Position numbers and translations under genes: made by a program. The notes under the pieces were generated by a model. It was not told the DNA's origin. It saw nothing but the letters and a program-made list of their open reading frames with translations, and ran no database searches. Shown here piece after piece: positions 8,536-18,743 of a stretch of 20,009 nt of DNA (the stretch's first letter is position 1; every line of letters begins with the position of its first letter). Source of the DNA: Coemansia sp. RSA 1804 (lineage: Eukaryota > Kickxellomycota > Kickxellomycetes > Kickxellales > Kickxellaceae); assembly GCA_027578815.1 (NCBI GenBank), contig JANBTH010000346.1, positions 1 through 20,009 on the forward strand, in the 5' to 3' direction.

Positions 8536-11500
8536 TTAGTTCCTTTTGCAAATGTCGCTGTAGTTCTGGACTATCTGACAAAGACGCAAAAGCTCCTCGA
8601 TTCCCTTGATGCTGGATTGTTTGAAAACAGGCGTCTCCGCTGCTTTTGCTGCCCACGGTGGTTGCGCGGGCTGTTGTTGCTGCTGCTGCTGCTGCTGACG
8701 CTGCTGCTGCTGCTGCTGGTGAATTTTACCTGCTTCGCGTTTGGGCATTGCCGGCAGAGAAGTCGCTGACGCCTGGTATGCCACGTCAAGCATCATTGCG
8801 TGGCTAGCTTTGCGTCGTGCTGGGATCTGTCCGTCTGATACTTTACGGAACGGACGGAGATGGTGCGTCAATCCTCGACTTTCTCCATTGCCATTGCTGC
8901 CATTCGGGCTGATTATTGCCAATGGGTTGCTGTTGCCGCCTGCATCCGCCACCTTGCTGGGATTACTGTCGGCCGCTACCGAGAGCGGGGCCGTCTTAAT
9001 GCTAGTGGGCGAAGATGGGGGTGCAGTTGTCGGCTCTGCAGACACTGCTGCCTCCGACAGCTGCGACAGATCTATTGCGGAATCGAGCGCTGTAGTCGGT
9101 GAGGTTGGTCCCGACACGCTTCCCCCGCGCAGGTCTGACGCAAACGGCGGTCTCTGTGTAGTGGCAAGTGCCGGCGGCCTCGAGTACACCGCTGTCGCTG
9201 ATGCCACCATTTCCTGGATTTCTTCCCGTGCACCTGATAAGAAGACACAAAGCGCCGCCAACTCGCGCTCACCGTCAACCGCCTCTGAACTACCTGCCAA
9301 ACCAGTGTCTGCTGCTGCTGCTGTCCGGGCTGTGCTGTCTGTTTGGTGATCCATCATGTCGTTAGACGCGACATAATCAATAAAGCTCTTCATCTTTGGG
9401 ATACTCTGCTGGATTATGCTGTTCATCGGCTGCATGTATGGCTCCTTTTGCGAAAAGTCCGTAAGGTTGGCAGTGCACTGGATTCCCTTTGCAAGCAGCG
9501 TGAGTGTGCGCAGAGACGGTGTGCTTGGCGCTCTGTTGACTAGTCCAAAGGCCCTGGGTGACAACATTGCTGGACATAGCAAACGCAAGAACAGAAACCC
9601 GCTTATGCACGAGTACTGAACATTTCCTTGTGCAGTGCCGCCGCCACCACCATTACCATCACCACCGCTACTATTATTCTTGTCGCCTTCGCTCGTAGTG
9701 ACATCGTCCGTGTAAACCCCAAGAATAGTCCGCCGTATCCGATAAAATACACGCCGCATCTTTACCGGGCACCAATCCTTGCTCTCCTCAATCGCCTGCC
9801 ACAACGCCTGCAGCAATCGCGTCAGCATCTCCCAGTGGTTGTCCAGACTCTCGCCGCTTGAAAGCTTGGTTGGATCCACTTCGCATCTATGCTCACTGTC
9901 CACAATTGCACGCACAATGTCGCCAATCATTTGGTCTAGGAACGACAGTCCGCATACTTTCATCAGCGTATCCATTGCGCGGGTCGTCACTGATGCACCT
10001 CGGAATATCAGTGCTGGATCACGAACCGAGAGCGATAGCACTTCGTGTCGTACTAGCGCCTCGATCCATGACTCGAATCTGTTGTTGGCCAGTGCGATCT
10101 TTGTCATTGTTTCAACCATCCAGTCGGCCGATCTCGGAAGCCCAACCGCGATGTCGAATACTATTGTTGGATTGGCTTCAAATAGATGATTGATAATGTC
10201 GGAGTAGAATGGCTGCGCAAGTACTACCAGCTCACTGTACCGCACCTGCACCCGTACATCACCAGACCTAAACGGCGCGGAGGGCACAGCGTCGTATACC
10301 TGCTGCTGTTGTTTTGGATCATGTATTTTCTGGCCTGCCACCGTGCACAGCTGTTCGCCAGCCGGCTTTACATTGCTCGCCAACGCAATGTAAGGATCTA
10401 GTCTTTTGTCAATGGCCCCCACAGGCCCATAGGATATGGGGTACCACCCATCGTACGTTGACTCTCGCTGCATAAACGGCACTGGAATGTGGCAGTATCC
10501 AAGTAGTCCACCGCCGATATTCGATGCCATTCCGGTTGAAAGCCTCTCTTGCTCATCCCCATCATTTTGTTTGTTCTCCCTCTCCTCCTTGGACTGCAAA
10601 ACAATTGCCACGCCCTCGTGGATAGGCGGCAGACTGCAGAACAAGAACTGGTGCACAGGCGACTCCCTATGCACTCCATTAACCTGCTGCACACACGAGA
10701 CACTGCAGCTGGCAATTGGACACCCATCGAGCGACAGCATCGCGGTGACTGCTGGCACTGGCCTGGCTTCCCTGCCGGGTTCCTGTTGACTCAATCCACG
10801 GATCTCACACACGCCAATCCACAGACTTCTCTCAATACGGAAATCAATAGCAATCTGATGTTGTTGTTGTGGTGGTGGTAGTCGGCTGTTGTTAATTGTC
10901 CTGCTGAGCATTGCAATCCTTGAGAACCGGCGGAGGTGATGGATCCAGCTGCTCCGCTCATTTGCCCGAGTAGTTGACATGTATAAAACATACGGTAACG
11001 GATGCGTCGTCTCCCTTGTGTATTCAATTGCGTGCGTGTTGCTGTTTCCCAACCCTAAATGCGGTTTAACGTGGCCCTCTTCTTCTGTTGGTGCTGCTGT
11101 TTCTAGCTTGGTATTGTGGTGGCGGTCATTATCGGTGTCTTCAGGGCTTATGAAATTGCCCAGATCGCCAAGGCTTTTGCTCCTTTCCTTTCTATCCGAC
11201 GTGTCGGTGAATATCCGCCGCTTTCCTTCAACAAAAGTCCATCTGGCTTCTCCTGTTCCTTCTCTAATAACATCTTCTTTCGTATGTAGTCTGGATTCCA
11301 GAGATGGCGGCATATCCGCCGGATCCTTTACAGCAAAACAGACATCCTCTCCTTCTCTACTGTCACCTGTGTCTGTGCTGCTGCTGCTACGACTACCCAT
11401 GGTGGATCGAGAGAACACGCTGGTGCTATCGCCGCCATCGTCGTCGTTGTCGTTGTCACTGTCGTAGTCATCGTCAGGGTCGCAGTACTTTGCCAGCATT

Positions 11501-12950
11501 TCCAGATCAAAGTGCTCCGCCAGAGAGTGTGAGTAGTATGCCCGCATAGAGTCGTTAAACTGGCTTGCTGGGTTCTGGTGGACGCGAATCGAGAAGGCAA
11601 ACGACGAATCAAACAGAGAGTCGTCCAGGGGCTGGATATCGTGAGCCGAGAGTGACTGCACATCAAGCTCAGCAATCATGCGAACATGTTGCTGTGGTGC
11701 GGTCTTTGCAGGGTCGTCGGGGTCTAGTAGAAAGAACCCGACAGAGGCCCCGCACTTTGCCAGGACCCCAATAAATGGGCTCCATCGTGACAACAAACCA
11801 TCCCTTCCTTCTTTCTTCTTTGTGTGTAGGTAGTGTGGGATAGGCCTGGGCTGGTCGTCGAGATAGGTCTGCAGATACACCACACCTGCGGTTATCACCG
11901 AGACTGTCCCAGTGTCCGCTGTATATGCAGTACTATCGCTACTCATAAGATGCCGCTTCCGCTGCTCCTTTCCCTGGTTACAAGTATACAAACTAGATGA
12001 AGCGTGGTTGTGGTGGTGGTGATGATGATGACGGTCGATGTGGAGAGGAAAGACACAAGGAGTGCAGCGGTCGCTAGGTTTAAGCCAGACTGGAGCCAAG
12101 TGCCCCAAAGAGCCACTGTCTGCAACCGCTTGGACTAGCGAGGGAGGCTTGTGCTTGTACTTGTGCTTTTGCTGGCTAGAATCCAATAGCCGAGACAAGG
12201 ACGATGCAATAGAAAGAGGATGAGAATGTGTGGCAGATGTTCGGAAGTCGTTGTCGATTGATGCGTGGCTCGAACCAACATTACGGGGCGCCATATCCTC
12301 GTTAGCAGCACCAGCAGCAACAGAACCGCCGCCGACAGACTTGGCCTTGCTACTCGTACTGCTGTTTGGCTTGTTTGGTCCCTCATTAATGCCGCGCCAT
12401 TCGCCAGGGGGCGAGGAGTGACCGGCGTTCCCATTTCCAGAGCCATTGTCGTCTGGTGCCAATGATAATAAATCCGTACAACAATTCTGGAGTAAACAAG
12501 CGGCATTGTCTTGTTGGCCGTATGCCATGTAAAGGCGCAGGTTGAAAAGCCACGCTCGTGTTTCCATCTTGGTTCTAGCTTGAAGATAAACAAGGGGAAC
12601 ATTGGTCTCTTTATCGGCAACCTCAATAATGTTCCGCTTGCTGAACCCATGCCCCGTTGTGTGTTTGTTGCCGTTTATCATGCGGAAAAGGCAGGCAGGG
12701 AGGTGAAGAAACGGTCTGGGTTTGCGTGTGCTGTTAGTGCCGCCTGGAGTGCTAGCAAGGGTCGAGTCCTTGGCAAGTATCACACAGTGTCTGAGGATCC
12801 AGGCCATGCTGCTTCGTCCCTTGCGCTTGTCTAGAACCATCAAGTATCCGGATTTGGCGGTCTCTGGAGACTGCTGGCAGTTGTAGTTGTAATGGCGGTC
12901 GAGGGTCTGCAGACTCTTGCTTCCAATGTCTGTGGCGTAAGGGTGGTGTA

Positions 12951-13032
<82 letters not shown>

Positions 13033-13319
13033 TGATGATGAGGATTGCCTTGACAATCGGTTATCGTGTAGACGATAGGTTGAAATGGCCTACAATATAA
13101 ACAGAAATTAAAAACCCCCATATAATGAAGAAGAAAATAAGAATTATTCTAATGCTTTACAATTCGCAGGCGTATGCTGTTGATAAATAACAATAAAACG
13201 ATGAGCTTTCATCTTTCTCTTTCATTTCATTTCATTCTTTATTTTCAATGGCAACATACCCTTTTAATCTTGCTCAGAGCATTGGCAGATGAAGAAGAAT
13301 CGACAAACGAGCGAGTCAT
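8536..13319 (-). CDS. PH-C2-RasGAP domain Ras GTPase-activating protein
   Basis: The protein switches off Ras-family GTPases by speeding GTP hydrolysis at membranes. The CDS joins exon 1 (13319-13260) and exon 2 (13089-8536), giving about 1537 residues. After a poly-Q run (40-66), a PH domain spans about 99-210 (GYLMVL start, TRAWLFNLR end). A second, split PH-like region may lie around 415-525 and 715-745, with an acidic Ser-rich insert. A C2-like region lies at about 770-900. The RasGAP domain covers about 975-1290. It has the arginine-finger segment FRGAS (Arg near 1050), the FLR motif followed by CPAMLSP (near 1187), and KEPYM-PMN (near 1235), so the catalytic elements are intact. The tail is Ser/Pro-rich with a second poly-Q (about 1477-1493) and ends in a short helix. 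The order resembles SynGAP/RASAL proteins and fungal Bud2; which one is not certain. A plain ORF starts only at a TTG (13056), hence the spliced model. An intron of 170 bases lies after codon 20. Confidence 0.9.
12952..13032 (-). repeat. Pure CAG trinucleotide tract coding 27 glutamines
   Basis: On the coding strand there are 25 uninterrupted CAG codons, flanked by one CAA on each side. They sit in the N-terminus of the RasGAP protein, before its PH domain. An uninterrupted tract of this length is prone to slippage, so its length probably varies between strains. Confidence 0.95.
13090..13259 (-). other. Intron 1 of the RasGAP gene
   Basis: On the minus strand the exon ATG-ACT-CGC... (20 codons, 13319-13260) runs into a perfect GTATGT donor (13259-13254). 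The intron ends in a T-rich stretch and TTGTAG (acceptor TAG at 13092-13090). Phase 0 joining gives ...SKIKR|AISTYRL..., in frame with the long exon. Without splicing, the long frame has no ATG before the in-frame TAG that is part of the acceptor itself. Confidence 0.8.
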
Positions 13320-14272
13320 GATTTTTTTAGCAAGAACAAAAACAAAAAATAGATAATAGTAAATGATAGAGGAAGAAGTAATGGATATGGATGAATGGTG
13401 TTTGGATGATATGGTTCAATAGCTTTTTCTTGATTCACAATGTATAACATTGGGGAACCGGTATTTATTATACGGCCTATATATAGGAGTAACAAGAGGG
13501 GAAACACAAACGGACATGGACCATGCTGGTCCAGCAAAAGTAAGAGAATAAATGGAGAAAAGACAGCAAGACCATCGATTGCAGTATATTGGCTAGCAGA
13601 TCAAAACAAATGGCACAAACAAACGGGGGGAAAAGGATGAACATATCTTTATGTCTCCCGATTTGGATATTCACTCTGACTGACATGAACAAAAAGCAAG
13701 TGATGCAGGAAAAAGTTGGAGAACAAGGAAAGGAAATTTATGTTCATCGGCAAGTTCGAAATGCAGTGTCAACAAATAGACAAAAAGGAAAGAGGAACAA
13801 AAGGAAACAACCCAACCAGTCCTTTTCTATTTCAAAAGAATATGGACTGCAGTTTTTACCAATCGCCAGCATAACCAACAACTATTTGTACTGGAGCGGG
13901 TGCCGCATGGCGATGGTTAATGGGCACCAGAGGAACTGCTGTTGATGTTGCTGATGTTGTTGATGTTGTTGTCGTTGTCGTTGAATTGCGGTGGCTGAGG
14001 CATGCTTGGAACAGCAACCCCGAGATGCAAATGGAACAACAAAAAACCATCGGCAGCAGCAGTAGCAGCCGCACAAGTGCATACATCCTGCAGCGCTGCC
14101 TATTTGGTTATTGGGACTACGTCATCTGTTCGGCATCTACCGGTCTTGCACATGGAGAGAGTGGTTTCTGTGTTCAGTGCTATGCGTTGGACCGGAATAC
14201 TCGGTTGCCATTTTGGTGGCATTGCTTTTTTTTATAGGCAGATAAATAGCTAACTGTCTAACTGTTTAGCTA
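13320..14272. other. Intergenic region upstream of the RasGAP gene
   Basis: The 13320-13860 part is A-rich and shows no gene; it probably contains the RasGAP promoter. From 13860 to 14240 the base composition is richer in GC, with GTTGTTGAT repeats and GCAGCAGCA runs. Short frames are open on both strands there: a 105-codon plus-strand frame 13920-14237, and minus-strand frames that can be joined across a 41-base GT-AG gap (14140-14100). None looks like a known protein. Confidence 0.35.
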
Positions 14273-14328
14273 CAGTAGTGGCCACCCAATCTTCACCTTT
14301 TTTGATTGTTCTATTTTTTTCTGATTTC
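14273..14328 (+). repeat. Left TIR of the Tc1/mariner element
   Basis: This is the reverse complement of 15470-15524, with about four differences and one single-base gap in a T run. Confidence 0.9.
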
Positions 14329-14850
14329 TAAAGCTTATGATTAGCTTTTTCAAGACTGGCATTTTAGCTTAGATTTTGTCATTAAAGGTTGAAAGTTTTA
14401 GATATTGTTTAGTGTGGGTTATATAATAAAGAAAAAAGCGTTGAGCGTTTCTAATAGCAAATGAAAGCTATTAAAAGGATATAAGCGCTGGGAGTTATTA
14501 GAAAGCAAAGGAACCATTTTCTAACATAGAAGGCCCGGTTCTTCATTTATACTACTAGCATACCTTGGCACTACTGATATTCTAACTGACTGTTGGGCAT
14601 TTGGTAGACCTATTTCACATGTAATGTAAAAGCTAATGGCATCTCACTATGTGGCAGTATTAGAATTGTCATAACATGGCCTCCACATGCCTACCGTCAG
14701 TGTTAAGGAAGGTTAAGTCCTGTCTTGATCTAACTTGTCATATGCTAGCACATCACCCTCTCTCATTATAAGAGACTCGGTTTTCATTACTATTTATTAA
14801 AAGAATCAAAAAGTTGAATTGTTAGCCTATTTATTAAAAAATGAGAAAAG

Positions 14851-15078
14851 GCAAATAATACCACATTTTACTAGCAAGATGGAGCAAGAATCCACAGCGC
14901 TAACCCTGTTGAGTAGTGGTTTAATGGGCTAAAATTCCAGGCATTCAAGTTACCAGCCTGTAGTCCGAATCTCAACCAAATGAAGTATGTTTGATGTATT
15001 ATGAAACAGAGGATTGTAACGCGCCCTCCAGGTGCCAGGTTGGTGGAGGATATGAAGGCCATCATCGCTGATGTTTAA
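14851..15078 (+). pseudogene. Tc1-family transposase remnant (DDE C-terminal part)
   Basis: One reading frame, with in-frame stops at about 14872, 14914 and 14989, spells the C-terminal catalytic part of a Tc1 transposase. FY*QDGARIHSAN matches the segment with the second catalytic Asp (usually DNAPIH). KLPACSPNLNQMK matches the WPAQSPDLNPIE block. KQRIVTRPP and DMKAIIADV match the end of the domain. The last catalytic acidic residue is replaced by Lys, and the Asp and Pro of the SPDLNP motif are changed too. There is no frameshift in this part, only substitutions and stops. The N-terminal half is not recognisable. Confidence 0.8.
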
Positions 15079-15469
15079 TAGGATATTACCCTAAAGTCTA
15101 TGTGGCTCTACTTTACAAGCAGGACCATGGAACTTGGAATAGTAATAATTAACAACAGGCGCAGATATGCTGAGTTTTGAATTTTATGAGGCTTCAAAGC
15201 AATTTGATGTTGTGATAATCTACTGTAGTATCTAACTGTTATAGAGATCAAAGAGTATATAAAGCCTGACCCTCTGGGTTTTTGCCTGGGATCCTGGTTA
15301 GCTTATTTTCTAGTCATTTAAGATACCCAACATACTCTTTATATCACCACACTGACTATTTAGCTTGTAAACATTTTATATAAAATGCTAGAAAGGGGAT
15401 TCGGTATTTAACAGTGCCATGGAAATTCCATCAGATCCCAAGCCTGAAGGAAAATAATGGCTGGGTTTT

Positions 15470-15524
15470 GAAATCAGAAAAAGTAGAACAATCAAAAAAG
15501 GTGAAGATTGGGTGGCCACCACCG
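15470..15524 (-). repeat. Right TIR of the Tc1/mariner element
   Basis: This is the partner of 14273-14328. The outer end CGGTGG, read inward, differs from the left end CAGTAG at two positions, and it is followed by the TA duplication. Confidence 0.9.
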
Positions 15525-15610
15525 TACATGTGTGGAAAAAAACAAATCTAATTAGATGATCAAGATCATTATTATAATCGATTAAATTCGATTACCGAAT
15601 CTAATCCCGA

Positions 15611-15742
15611 TTAGCCCTCCGGCTAACTCCGGATTGGGTTAAGGCCCTCTCAAGCCCTGCTCATTGTTTATTTTTTCAGAACTTGCATAATCATGTATAT
15701 TGTTAAAATTTTTACGTAATAAGCTGGGGGTTCCTTCTCCTT
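15611..15742 (+). repeat. Left inverted terminal repeat of DIRS copy 2
   Basis: It matches the reverse complement of 19310-19441 at 122 of 132 positions by my count. Six of the ten differences fall in the first 20 bases, in the hairpin loop and just after it. The other four are transitions. The tip is TTAGCC-ctcc-GGCTAA. Confidence 0.93.
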
Positions 15743-15834
15743 TTCAAAACCCGCTTGTTAAAAAAATATATACAAATACAAATAGGTGAAATAGCCATTT
15801 GCAACGTATCCATCGAAAAAGAGAATCCATTACA

Positions 15835-16725
15835 ATGAACAATGAAGCTCAGCAACATCTCGCCAGATTCATCGCATCCCTCCAAGTCGCAGCCGGCAAC
15901 GACCTTGGCACCAGCTCAGAGAACGGAGAGAGCAGAGGTGGAGTCAAATCCATCAACGATGGATGTGACGAAAATGAATCCGAAGAGAAAGAGCCCATCC
16001 TCTCTGAGGCGAGAATATGTTCCTTTATTAGCACGACCAAGCAACCAACATCTGCCGTGTCAGTTAGAAAGCGCTATCCAGTGAAGAAAGTATCGGGATT
16101 CCCCAAGAAAACTATACCCAAGAACATCGCAGCCGCCGCTACGAAAAGAAAACTCCACACCGCCACAGAACTTAAAGCCGATGAAACCCTCACCGCGCTT
16201 TTCGGCCTCCTCGCGCATATGGCAGATATGGTCCGCAGAACAACCGTTATTGCTCAGCAAGGACAAGAGGGTGAAGCAGATGGCGACGCCAAAGATGCGC
16301 TCGCTAGAGTCATCGAACTTCAGGACAAGTTGGGGATTGCAACGCTGGCAGGCGGCAGCCTCGCGTTCCACGCGAGAAAACCCATCCGTCAAAGGATTGA
16401 CCAAGTCCTGGGCGCGCTTCCAGGTTACACCCTCGCATCCTACCACGGACGCGAAGAAGACAAAGATTCCGAGTTTGTCCTCAACCCAGAACAACTCGCT
16501 GTGTACAATCAGTACCAGATCGACAGTCAGCACCGCCGAGACGCCGCTAGACCCCAATACAGCGGAAACCCAAACGGCCGTGGCCGCGGGAGCCCCTACC
16601 AAGGGAGGGGCCGAGGTTATCGCCGCGGCAGCAACAACCGGAACAGCGGCAACCGCAGTTACAACCAACAAGGGTCATCAGGCCAACACAACGGCCAGAA
16701 CAACAACGAGAACAACCAGCAGTAA
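15835..16725 (+). CDS. Gag-like protein of DIRS copy 2
   Basis: This is probably the structural or nucleic-acid-binding protein of the retroelement. It has 296 residues from the ATG at 15835. The open frame extends 12 codons upstream but only to a TTG, and the MNNE start is shared with the gag of copy 1. The N-terminal half is helical and charged. A conserved-looking stretch (LTALFGLLAHMADMV) lies near residues 117-131. The last 60 residues are Arg/Gly, Asn and Gln-rich with repeated GRGRG units, an RGG-like RNA-binding tail. No zinc knuckle and no protease are seen, as in other DIRS elements. The end of gag overlaps the upstream extension of the RT frame, which is -1 relative to it. Confidence 0.78.
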   Translation: MNNEAQQHLARFIASLQVAAGNDLGTSSENGESRGGVKSINDGCDENESEEKEPILSEARICSFISTTKQPTSAVSVRKRYPVKKVSGFPKKTIPKNIAAAATKRKLHTATELKADETLTALFGLLAHMADMVRRTTVIAQQGQEGEADGDAKDALARVIELQDKLGIATLAGGSLAFHARKPIRQRIDQVLGALPGYTLASYHGREEDKDSEFVLNPEQLAVYNQYQIDSQHRRDAARPQYSGNPNGRGRGSPYQGRGRGYRRGSNNRNSGNRSYNQQGSSGQHNGQNNNENNQQ

Positions 16726-16727
16726 TT

Positions 16728-18743
16728 GTTTCGTCCCCGTTTCGAGCGGGGCCCCAGCCGGATTCGGGACTCCGACTAGAGGCGAGGCTCCAGCGCCACA
16801 AGGATGCTTGGACGAGAATAGGAGCCTCGGAATGGGTGCAACGAGTGATAGCGGAAGGATACCGGCTTCAATTTCACACGAAGCCGCGTCAGGCGCAATT
16901 ACCGTCTATGCACCACACACCAGCAGAAGAGCTGGCGATAATGGAAATAGTGCAAACGCAGTTAGCGGAGGGGATCATCGAGCCGATTCGACCCTCGCAG
17001 GCACGGTTTGTCTCCCGGATGTTCACTGTCCAGGAGAAAGACAAGGTGCGGCCCCTCCTCAACTTGCGACCATTAAACCAGTTTTTAATGGTGCAACATT
17101 TCAAGATGGAGGGTATCCCTACCCTCCGAGAATTGATCCGACCAGGGGATTTTATGGTCAAAATAGATGTGCGTTCAGCATATATGGTAGTCCCTATCTA
17201 TGGGGACCACATGTCATACCTATGCTTTCAGCATGGGGGCAATACATACCGGTACCGATGCCTTGCCTTTGGCCTAGCGTCTGCCCCCATTGTCTTCACG
17301 AAGCTCATGCGTGCAGCTTTGGAACCCCTCCGGCGGGAGGGTTTCCGCCTGGTCTCTTACCTGGACGACTGCTGCCTCCTACACCAGGACCCGGCTACGC
17401 TTGGCCGACAAGTTCAACGCATGCGGGACCACCTTCATTCTCTTGGATTCGTAGTCCACGAGACGAAATCAGACCTGACACCGAAGCAACAACAACAGTT
17501 CCTCGGCTTCCAATTCGATACGACACGCATGATGATTCAGGTGCCACACAACAAGATGCGTGCCATGCGCAAGAATGCGCACAATCTGATCAAGACGGGC
17601 CACTGCACAGCCCGCAAGCTCGCATCAGCCATCGGATCGATGGTAGCGCTGATTCCAGCAGTAGGCGAAGCACTACTGCGAGTGCGACGATTACAGATCT
17701 GCCTAGCAAAGGCCCTGGGCCTTCGCGCGAACTGGGGAAGAATGGTGACTCTCTCCCCAGAGGCGATAGAGGAACTCCGATGGTGGTCGACGAGGCTTCC
17801 CACGGCAGCGGAGCTCCCGATCTGCGAACCAGACCGTCCCACGATCACGATCGACACGGACGCGTCGAACACGGGCTGGGGAATTGTATCCCCGCACCTC
17901 CGCACGCACGGCTGTTGGACAACGACACAACAACAGTGGCACATCAACGTCAAGGAATTGATGGCGATCGTCTATGCGGTGGAGCTCCTAGCTCCACGAT
18001 TCCCGGGATACCGACTGGAACTCCGGACGGACAACATGACCGCCCGCAAGTATGTCAACAAGAGCGGTGGCACAGCGAGCCCCCGCTTACTCGAAGCCGC
18101 GCTAAGGCTCAACGAACTCGCCCAGATGCACAACTTGTTTGTTCACGCCACGTACTTGCCAGGATTACAAAACACAGCCGCAGACGAGGAAAGCAGGCGC
18201 CAACGGGCACCTTACGATGTGATGATACCGCAGCAACGATTCCAACGGCTACGGAGATTTCTACCCAGACTCACGATCGACGCCTTTGCGGACCGCGAGA
18301 GTGCTCTACTCCCGACGTTCTGGACACGGGATCCGGATCCACAGGCAGCAGCATACGATGCCTTCCAACAATCGTGGAGACGCCAGGGCCTGTTTCTCCA
18401 CCCACCGTGGAAATTGATTCCACGGACGCTGCGGAAGATACGCAGCGATCGATCACAGGTAGTGTTGATCACACCACTGTGGCCAGCACAGTGGTGGTGG
18501 CCGGAGCTGATGGAAATGGCGACGGGAATTCCGATAACATTCAAAATCCCGCGCAAACGGTGGGCATACACCGCCTGGACGCTATCCGGCGTTCCTTCCA
18601 GAAGCAGGGCCTTTAGGACGAGGTTATCGACCTCATTTTCCAGGGAAAGGCTGATTCAACGATACGCACATACAATAGCGCATGGGGCCATTGGGTCCGT
18701 TGGTGCGATAAACGGCACATTGATCCCTGCCGTTATGATGTGA
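16728..18743 (+). CDS. Reverse transcriptase-RNase H-MT polyprotein of DIRS copy 2
   Basis: It copies element RNA to DNA and removes the RNA strand. The frame is open from before the gag stop to 18743. Residue numbers here count from the GTG at 16836. Conserved sequence already begins before that GTG (about 16779: LEARL...ASEWVQRV), and the first ATG (16908) lies inside the domain. RT motif A is KIDVRSAY (Asp111) and motif C is YLDD (175-178), between CLAFGLASAP and LGFVVHE. RNase H has TIDTDASNTGWG (Asp340), KEL (Glu374), RTDN (Asp399) and AADEESR (Asp450). The DIRS methyltransferase-like region follows (IDAFADR at 481-487, HPPW at 522-525, WPAQWWWPEL). All expected active-site residues are present. 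The last 50 or so residues are a reading of YR coding sequence in the wrong frame. Because no ATG precedes the conserved start, a -1 frameshift from gag is likely; no standard slippery heptamer is obvious. Confidence 0.88.
   Translation, partial: VSSPFRAGPQPDSGLRLEARLQRHKDAWTRIGASEWVQRVIAEGYRLQFHTKPRQAQLPSMHHTPAEELAIMEIVQTQLAEGIIEPIRPSQARFVSRMFTVQEKDKVRPLLNLRPLNQFLMVQHFKMEGIPTLRELIRPGDFMVKIDVRSAYMVVPIYGDHMSYLCFQHGGNTYRYRCLAFGLASAPIVFTKLMRAALEPLRREGFRLVSYLDDCCLLHQDPATLGRQVQRMRDHLHSLGFVVHETKSDLTPKQQQQFLGFQFDTTRMMIQVPHNKMRAMRKNAHNLIKTGHCTARKLASAIGSMVALIPAVGEALLRVRRLQICLAKALGLRANWGRMVTLSPEAIEELRWWSTRLPTAAELPICEPDRPTITIDTDASNTGWGIVSPHLRTHGCWTTTQQQWHINVKELMAIVYAVELLAPRFPGYRLELRTDNMTARKYVNKSGGTASPRLLEAALRLNELAQMHNLFVHATYLPGLQNTAADEESRRQRAPYDVMIPQQRFQRLRRFLPRLTIDAFADRESALLPTFWTRDPDPQAAAYDAFQQSWRRQGLFLHPPWKLIPRTLRKIRSDRSQVVLITPLWPAQWWWPELMEMATGIPITFKIPRKRWAYTAWTLSGVPSRSRAFRTRLSTSFSRERLIQRYAHTIAHGAIGSVGAINGTLIPAVMM

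Larger units (their letters stand above)
14273..15524 (+). mobile_element. Dead Tc1/mariner-type DNA transposon
   Basis: The element is 1252 bases with terminal inverted repeats of about 55 bp that begin CAGTAGTGGCCACCC on the left and CGGTGGTGGCCACCC on the right. It is flanked by TA on both sides (14271-14272 and 15525-15526), the classical target duplication of this superfamily. It contains a decayed transposase on the plus strand. The TIRs are much better preserved than the interior. It lies only 86 bases from the young DIRS element, forming a transposon cluster. Confidence 0.88.

Noticed and set aside
12840..13121. Minus-strand frame with a long poly-Ser run
   Set aside because: This is the CAG tract read in another frame (AGC); the poly-Q frame is continuous with the PH domain.
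16060..16671. 203-codon minus-strand frame opposite DIRS gag
   Set aside because: It is an antisense shadow with Val/Ala/Ser-rich composition; the plus strand has the element's ATG, order and RG-rich tail.
16181..18616. 811-codon open frame overlapping the RT gene
   Set aside because: Composition is low-complexity Pro/Ser/Thr/Arg with no recognisable domain, and the overlapping RT frame holds every conserved motif. It is kept only as an oddity of the YR frame.
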